Assembly: GCF_000150955.2 (NCBI RefSeq)
Contig: NC_011669.1
Coordinates: forward strand, 883,667 to 947,666
Reading direction: 5' to 3'
Source: Phaeodactylum tricornutum CCAP 1055/1
Taxonomy: Eukaryota > Bacillariophyta > Bacillariophyceae > Surirellales > Neidiaceae
Length of the DNA stretch: 64,000 nucleotides
Part shown: positions 59,754 through 64,000 of the stretch, piece after piece
Numbering within the stretch: the first letter of the stretch is position 1
Layout of the letters: each line of letters begins with the position of its first letter
Translations under genes and position numbers: made by a program
Notes under the pieces: generated by a model
Databases searched by the model: none
Told to the model about the DNA's origin: nothing
The model's input: the letters and a program-made list of their open reading frames with translations, nothing else

Positions 59754-61982
59754 ATGATGTCGGAGGACAAAAGGAGCCGTGATGCACCGTCAGATCTTTC
59801 CGAGGGCGGTGTTACTGCTTCTCACAGTATTGAGTCGCTGGAGCCGAGAAACTCCCTGACCGGCGCCATGTTCCTTTATTGGGTTGTCCCAGTTCTATTG
59901 TTTGCAGTTTTCAGTCGACTGACGGTAGACACAAACGTTGGCACTGTCAAAACGAAACCTTTAAAGTCGATTCCTATCCAGCTCGATCAGGACTATATCG
60001 ATTCGACACCATCGGTCAGGCCGACCCAAGCACCCATCCCAGTTCGGCAAGCCGATAATCCTTCCTTACCATCCCGGTGGCCCACATCGTACCGCGCAAC
60101 AATAGAGAAAATTGAACGTCGTCGTCCACACTGGAAAAACAAGCCCACTTTGTCTCCGTCTGCTCAGCCTTCGGCAGCCGACAGCAAAAAATTGGAGGAC
60201 ACCGTTACTTCCTCACCGCTGCCTAATGGTCGCAACGCTGGTGGCCGTCCTCGGGGCCGGGCATCGGACCCGAACCGTCTCATGATCATCGAAAAGATTG
60301 ATGCAATGAGACAGGACGTTGTAGATGACCCTGCCGATATTTACAAGGCGATTGAATTTGCGGACGCCTTGCGTTTCTACGATCTACAGTACCGGGAAGG
60401 TGGTACTTATGAAACGGAAGCAATTGACACTTACAACAAAGTAGTTGGTCTTGTGGTAGCCAAACGGAATAAGCTGGTTGCTGCAAATCAACCGACCAAT
60501 GTTTCCTTGAATGGTTCGCGAACGAAGTCCGTGAGCGACGAAGTCACTCTGGACTATGCCTCAAAGAGCGCTGACGGCCTCGTTTGTGCTGTATACACGG
60601 CGCTTGGGAAAGTCTACTACATGGCCAACATGTTTGAACGAGCGGCGAAGAGTTACACGGAATGTCTAGAAATTGCACCAAGCTACTTGGATGCGGTTAA
60701 CGCACGCGCGTCAACGAACATTATCTTGGGCAAGTACGCTGAGGCTGGTGCCGATTTTTTGAAAGTCGTTCGGGAGGATGAACAACGATTGTTTCCAGAT
60801 TCTTTCTCCGGAATTGCTCGTGTACTCGAAGCACAAGAGGATGCGATTCCTGGAGGGTGGGGGCCAGTAGTTGAGTTGCTGGATCAATTAATTCCTTCTT
60901 TTGAAGCACAATGGGCGTCTGCCCCGCCCCAGACAAAGCAAATTTTCGGGAATGGTCTCAATCGATTCCATCATTCGCTCTTCACCTATCACGACAAGAA
61001 GACGAAAGCATATTCCGAGGCATGGCATCATCTCACCGAAGCATACCAGTACAAAATGGCAAATTTACCTGTTTGGCAGTCAGGGCAAGAGTCGACAAAA
61101 TCATTCCAGACCAAGCAAATTTTCAAGCCAGGATTCTGGTCCCCGGGAGTAGGCAGCGAGACCGAGACGCCAATCTTCATCATTGGCTTTGTCCGCAGTG
61201 GGTCAACTCTTCTCGAACGAATATTGGACGCCCATCCAAAAATTGTTGGCACCGGCGAAAATTCTGTCTTTAACGGACGCCTTGACGATATTCGCAATAA
61301 GATTGTTCAAGTCAGTATGGGTGGGCGGCGCGAGCAGCTGGGGGAAGTCACTAGACGGCTGGCGGAAGAAGTCGTCGATGGCATGCGAAAGCGTTGGCGA
61401 ATTTTGCAAGCTACCACAGAAACGAGCGGAGTTAGAGACGACATCCCACTGCGATTTGTGGATAAAATGCTCACCAACTACTATAATGTCGGCTTCATTC
61501 ATCTACTGTATCCAAAAGCCTTGATACTTCACGTTTACCGCAATCCAATGGATACGATCTTTTCGGCTTACAAGCATGAATTTCCGAGCGGTACGTTGGA
61601 CTACACATCCGACTTTGACGCTCTAGCCGAGCTTTATCACTCGTACCGTGACATTATCGACCATTGGGACGACGCTCTGCCGGGACGCGTAACACACGTC
61701 CGCTACGAGGACATGGTTCAAGATATGCCCGGTATGGCAAGGGCGATCATCGATGCCACCGGTTTGCCCTGGGATGACAGCGTTCTGCAATTCCACAAGC
61801 AGAAGCACGCAGTCAATACTTTATCCACCACACAGGTGCGCAAGGGAATCTATAAGGACAGTTTGAAATCATGGGCGAAGTACGAGAATGAGCTTCAGCC
61901 AATGGTACAACTGATTGGCGGGCGTGTCCACTTCAATATAAAAGCAACGCTGCAACCTGTTCCGACTAAGGAGGAGTTGTGA
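59754..61982 (+). CDS. Membrane-anchored TPR-sulfotransferase
   Basis: This is a 742-residue single-exon protein. A signal-anchor (GAMFLYWVVPVLLFAVFS) at about 37-54 makes it type II, with the rest in the Golgi lumen. A Pro/Ser-rich stem follows. TPR-like helices lie at about 190-340 (ALGKVYYMANMFERAAKSYTECLEIAPSY and the following repeat, read as two runs). The sulfotransferase domain starts PIFIIGFVRSGSTLLERIL (5'-phosphosulfate loop), GTGENSVF, RFVDKMLTNYYNVGFI, and HVYRNPMDTIFSAY (3'-phosphate site with Arg). It would transfer sulfate from PAPS to a glycan or tyrosine; TPR plus sulfotransferase is also seen in bacterial and algal proteins resembling tyrosylprotein sulfotransferases. A Golgi role in sulfated cell-surface polymers is inference. 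Confidence 0.88.
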   Translation: MMSEDKRSRDAPSDLSEGGVTASHSIESLEPRNSLTGAMFLYWVVPVLLFAVFSRLTVDTNVGTVKTKPLKSIPIQLDQDYIDSTPSVRPTQAPIPVRQADNPSLPSRWPTSYRATIEKIERRRPHWKNKPTLSPSAQPSAADSKKLEDTVTSSPLPNGRNAGGRPRGRASDPNRLMIIEKIDAMRQDVVDDPADIYKAIEFADALRFYDLQYREGGTYETEAIDTYNKVVGLVVAKRNKLVAANQPTNVSLNGSRTKSVSDEVTLDYASKSADGLVCAVYTALGKVYYMANMFERAAKSYTECLEIAPSYLDAVNARASTNIILGKYAEAGADFLKVVREDEQRLFPDSFSGIARVLEAQEDAIPGGWGPVVELLDQLIPSFEAQWASAPPQTKQIFGNGLNRFHHSLFTYHDKKTKAYSEAWHHLTEAYQYKMANLPVWQSGQESTKSFQTKQIFKPGFWSPGVGSETETPIFIIGFVRSGSTLLERILDAHPKIVGTGENSVFNGRLDDIRNKIVQVSMGGRREQLGEVTRRLAEEVVDGMRKRWRILQATTETSGVRDDIPLRFVDKMLTNYYNVGFIHLLYPKALILHVYRNPMDTIFSAYKHEFPSGTLDYTSDFDALAELYHSYRDIIDHWDDALPGRVTHVRYEDMVQDMPGMARAIIDATGLPWDDSVLQFHKQKHAVNTLSTTQVRKGIYKDSLKSWAKYENELQPMVQLIGGRVHFNIKATLQPVPTKEEL

Positions 61983-62858
61983 TTAAAAAATTGCATTTTC
62001 CGGCTACTGTTGAAGCCAAGTCGTCGCCATGTCTATTGACCGTGAATAAAGAAATGTGTCCCAACACTATGAGCTAGATTAGATTATTCACTGTCAAAGC
62101 GGTGTCGACCTAAAGCAACCACTCATCTACCTGCTATCGTGTTCTAGCTCATTCTGCTACCTCCACTGAGTAAAACGTCACTCTTGGTTCGCAACGAGGT
62201 GCCTTTTTTGCGTATTCAATCCTTGCCGTTTTACTTGCAAACGACAGGACGTCATTCCGTGAAAAGGAACTTCCCCGTCCTCTCCTAGGGGTCTGTTTGA
62301 CTCGATCCTCCACCATTACCTTGCCCAGATCCTCTATCCAGCACGAGACGGCACACAAGGATCAGCTGCTCTCTGTCACGCGAATGATTGAAACGCACGA
62401 CACCTCTCCTATGCAGCGTTACCCAGGCATCGTCTAGTTATGCATTCGATTAGAAAAAAGCTCTACAAGCCCGAAACTATTGCAGTCACGTAACGAAGTA
62501 CCAAAAGTGTGAGAAAAAGGTTTGCCTGCAACGATACATTCCAAAAGACCGAGTGACACGTACCTGGACAATTCGTCTGGCCGGATCACTACGATTGCCA
62601 GCAAAAAATTGGTAGAAAAAAGGTGAGGCAAAGATCTGGCAGGTTGAACGAAGTTTTCTTACGGTACATTTCCCAACAAAGGCAACTGACTCCGCAACAA
62701 CAAAGATCCTCAATTGGCAAGTATGCCGAAATAAAAACTTACTCCCATGCAGAAACCGCCTGTCGAGAAAAGGATCGAGAGACGGGGTAAGATTAATACC
62801 AGAATCGCACGAGAGTAGAGCATCCGAGTCTGACACCTTCGTAGAATTCTACGGTGTC
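61983..62858. other. Intergenic, 876 bp
   Basis: TTCACTGTC lies near 62088 and TTGACCGTGAATAAAG near 62037. Open frames on the minus strand at 62149-62358 and 62486-62836 have no domain, and I do not accept them. Confidence 0.4.
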
Positions 62859-63050
62859 CTAGTACGACTGGAACGTACATTTGCGGGCGGGATGGATCGA
62901 CGGATCGGAGGCCACCATGGGGTTATCGAGGCCCGTTTCTCCGAGGAATGGAGTAGACGCAAGCTGCACAGGCTGGGCCGGACGGATAAACGCGACGGCC
63001 GCTCCGAGGAGTACGACGAGCAAAAGACCAAAAAACGTAGGGCTCTTCAT
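62859..63050 (-). CDS. Small plastid-directed protein, unknown
   Basis: This is a 63-residue open frame. Residues 1-20 (MKSPTFFGLLLVVLLGAAVA) form a clean signal peptide followed directly by FIRPAQPVQ, the Phe-type plastid-entry motif. The mature part is only about 43 residues: FLGETGLDNPMVASDPSIHP, then ARKCTFQSY. No membrane helix remains after cleavage, so a small soluble stromal or periplastid protein, or a subunit of a photosynthetic complex, is possible. A copy of CTCACAGTCAG lies 146 bp upstream. I do not recognise the family. Its reality rests on the strong targeting signal; a longer spliced form cannot be excluded. Confidence 0.6.
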   Translation of the reverse strand: MKSPTFFGLLLVVLLGAAVAFIRPAQPVQLASTPFLGETGLDNPMVASDPSIHPARKCTFQSY

Positions 63051-63459
63051 GGTGTTGGATGATTTGTGTGTGTTTCTTTTTTACTGCATTCGTACCTCCC
63101 AAAAGAACACCGATGCCGTGATGATACTGCCTGCCTACCTCTCTTTTACAGTTAGCAGCTTCGCCGACGTCAGTACATCAACCGACGGCTTGTGTCTCAC
63201 AGTCAGCGTTGGGTCAGCATAGGATAGAATGTCGCAGTCAATCCAGGACTGCCTACTTATCAGGGACGGGATTGAATTCCTGTCCGTGTCGAGACATAAT
63301 TCAAAATCAGGCCACTTCACATTCTTTATAGCAAATTAATTCGCATCAAACGAATCTGTATCAAGCAGGTCAACCCCCAAACAACCAAAGAAAAGTGCGT
63401 TCGGTTCAGAGAATAACCAAAGTCGATCGACGCCATACCTTGGACAAGCATCTTCGACC
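63051..63459. promoter_or_regulatory. Divergent region with CTCACAGTCAG
   Basis: An exact motif copy lies at 63196-63206 and a related TTACAGTTAG at about 63147-63156. The region separates the small plastid-directed gene from the last gene of the window. Confidence 0.45.
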
Positions 63460-64000
63460 ATGAAGAGAATCCACGGAGCCCATAGCCGTCCGGGAACGAA
63501 GCCTCTGTCGATGGATACTACGCTCGACGATGCCGATGTCTACACGGTCTCGTCGAATGTCGATCCCGCTTTTTCCTTGTCCTCGTCGGTGCCCCAAACG
63601 CGGACCCTTGACTCCACGAGATCAGAGCGGATTGGTAGGAGCCGGAAACAACCATCGGCTTCAATGACTCAGGGAAGGAAACCTCTGTCGATGGATACTA
63701 CGCTCGATGATGCCGATGTCTACACGGTCTCGTCGAATGTCGATCCCGCTTTTTCCTTGTCCTCGTCGGTGCCCCAAACGCGGACCCTTGACTCCACGAG
63801 ATCAGAGCGGATTGGCAGGAGCCGGAAACAACCATCGACTTCAATGACTCAGATAAAATGTAAAGCAAGCTTTGAAAGACAGTACGATCTTACTCCGCTT
63901 GGTCTTACAACGGATGCCGGAGCTTCCTCTAGATTTTCCCTCGATCCGTGGGAGAACGATTCGGAAAGCAAAAAAATGGTAAAAGAACAGACTAGCACAT
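63460..64000 (+). CDS. Hypothetical protein with internal 60-residue duplication, 3' partial
   Basis: This is open from ATG 63460 (MKRIHGAHSRPGTKPLSMD) through the right edge without a stop. Residues 12-71 and 72-131 are two nearly identical copies of a 60-residue unit beginning GTKPLSMDTTLDDADVYTV and ending KQPSASMTQ. The remainder begins IKCKASFERQYDLTPLGL. It is hydrophilic, Ser/Thr/Asp/Arg-rich and probably disordered. No domain is recognised. The open frame through both repeats, a repeat length divisible by three and mostly silent differences support it being coding. The gene continues beyond the window. Confidence 0.6.
   Translation, partial: MKRIHGAHSRPGTKPLSMDTTLDDADVYTVSSNVDPAFSLSSSVPQTRTLDSTRSERIGRSRKQPSASMTQGRKPLSMDTTLDDADVYTVSSNVDPAFSLSSSVPQTRTLDSTRSERIGRSRKQPSTSMTQIKCKASFERQYDLTPLGLTTDAGASSRFSLDPWENDSESKKMVKEQTST
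63492..63851 (+). repeat. Near-perfect 180-bp tandem duplication
   Basis: Units 63492-63671 and 63672-63851 abut and differ at five positions by my reading (about 97% identical). The length is 60 codons and the reading frame of the enclosing gene is kept. Confidence 0.9.

Noticed and set aside
62486-62836. 116-codon frame on - strand
   Set aside because: No domain; the downstream small gene has a clear targeting signal while this has none.
1-64000. tRNA, rRNA, CRISPR arrays or an origin
   Set aside because: A read-through for GGTTCGAATCC-type B boxes with cloverleaf context, regular spacer arrays or rRNA-like blocks found none; short or unusual RNAs could still be missed by eye.

Overview
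This window reads as nuclear DNA of a pennate diatom, most likely Phaeodactylum tricornutum or a close relative. The evidence is as follows. Genes are dense and carry few, short GT-AG introns, mostly 68-114 bp with one of 240 bp. Many N-termini have a signal peptide ending just before a Phe (ASAFVP, VNAFTP, VRAFSL and VAFSFVP types), which is the plastid-entry signature of algae with red-derived secondary plastids. The gene set also fits a diatom: a nuclear red-type Rubisco activase CbbX, zeta-carotene desaturase, a C20-type PUFA elongase and a stramenopile-type DNA-binding domain. I see 32 protein genes, no tRNA, rRNA or CRISPR, and no intact mobile element.

Layout. 0-8 kb: the 3' end of TSR1, a gene-poor 1.8 kb, a lumenal FKBP, a cyclophilin whose stop overlaps that of a USP-Tudor protein, and an ankyrin-repeat gene with an apparent frameshift. 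8-20 kb: an OCH1-like glycosyltransferase, a putative transcription factor, a frameshifted HAD phosphatase, a UBL-PUB-STI1-UIM shuttle protein, a 5'-nucleotidase and an M23 peptidase. 20-32 kb: plastid SHMT, the ribonucleotide reductase large subunit head-to-head with a RAD51/XRCC3-like gene, AdoMet decarboxylase and CbbX. 32-42 kb: a USP36-like deubiquitinase, a GlcNAc-transferase-like enzyme, a three-domain LicD/cytidylyltransferase/dioxygenase protein and RNA 3'-phosphate cyclase. 42-54 kb: zeta-carotene desaturase, the elongase, a plastid-directed fatty-acid hydroxylase family protein, a PIAS/Siz SUMO ligase, an aldo/keto reductase and a DUF1350 protein. 54-64 kb: a Cys-rich membrane protein, a lumenal protein with a KOW-like tail, a Sec14-like protein, a TPR-sulfotransferase, a tiny plastid-directed protein and the 5' part of a gene with an internal 180-bp duplication.

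Themes. About ten products look plastid-directed (protein folding, Rubisco activation, folate/C1, carotenoid and lipid metabolism). A second set concerns ubiquitin and SUMO (two USPs, the UBL-PUB protein, the PIAS ligase). A third concerns glycan or surface decoration (OCH1-like, GlcNAc transferase, LicD fusion, sulfotransferase). The most striking single item is the 839-residue LicD-cytidylyltransferase-2OG dioxygenase fusion, whose last exon is needed to complete the dioxygenase site. The most striking non-coding signal is an 11-mer, CTGACTGTGAG, present six times exactly and always outside coding sequence. Three genes show single-base frameshifts, so residual indel errors in the assembly must be kept in mind.
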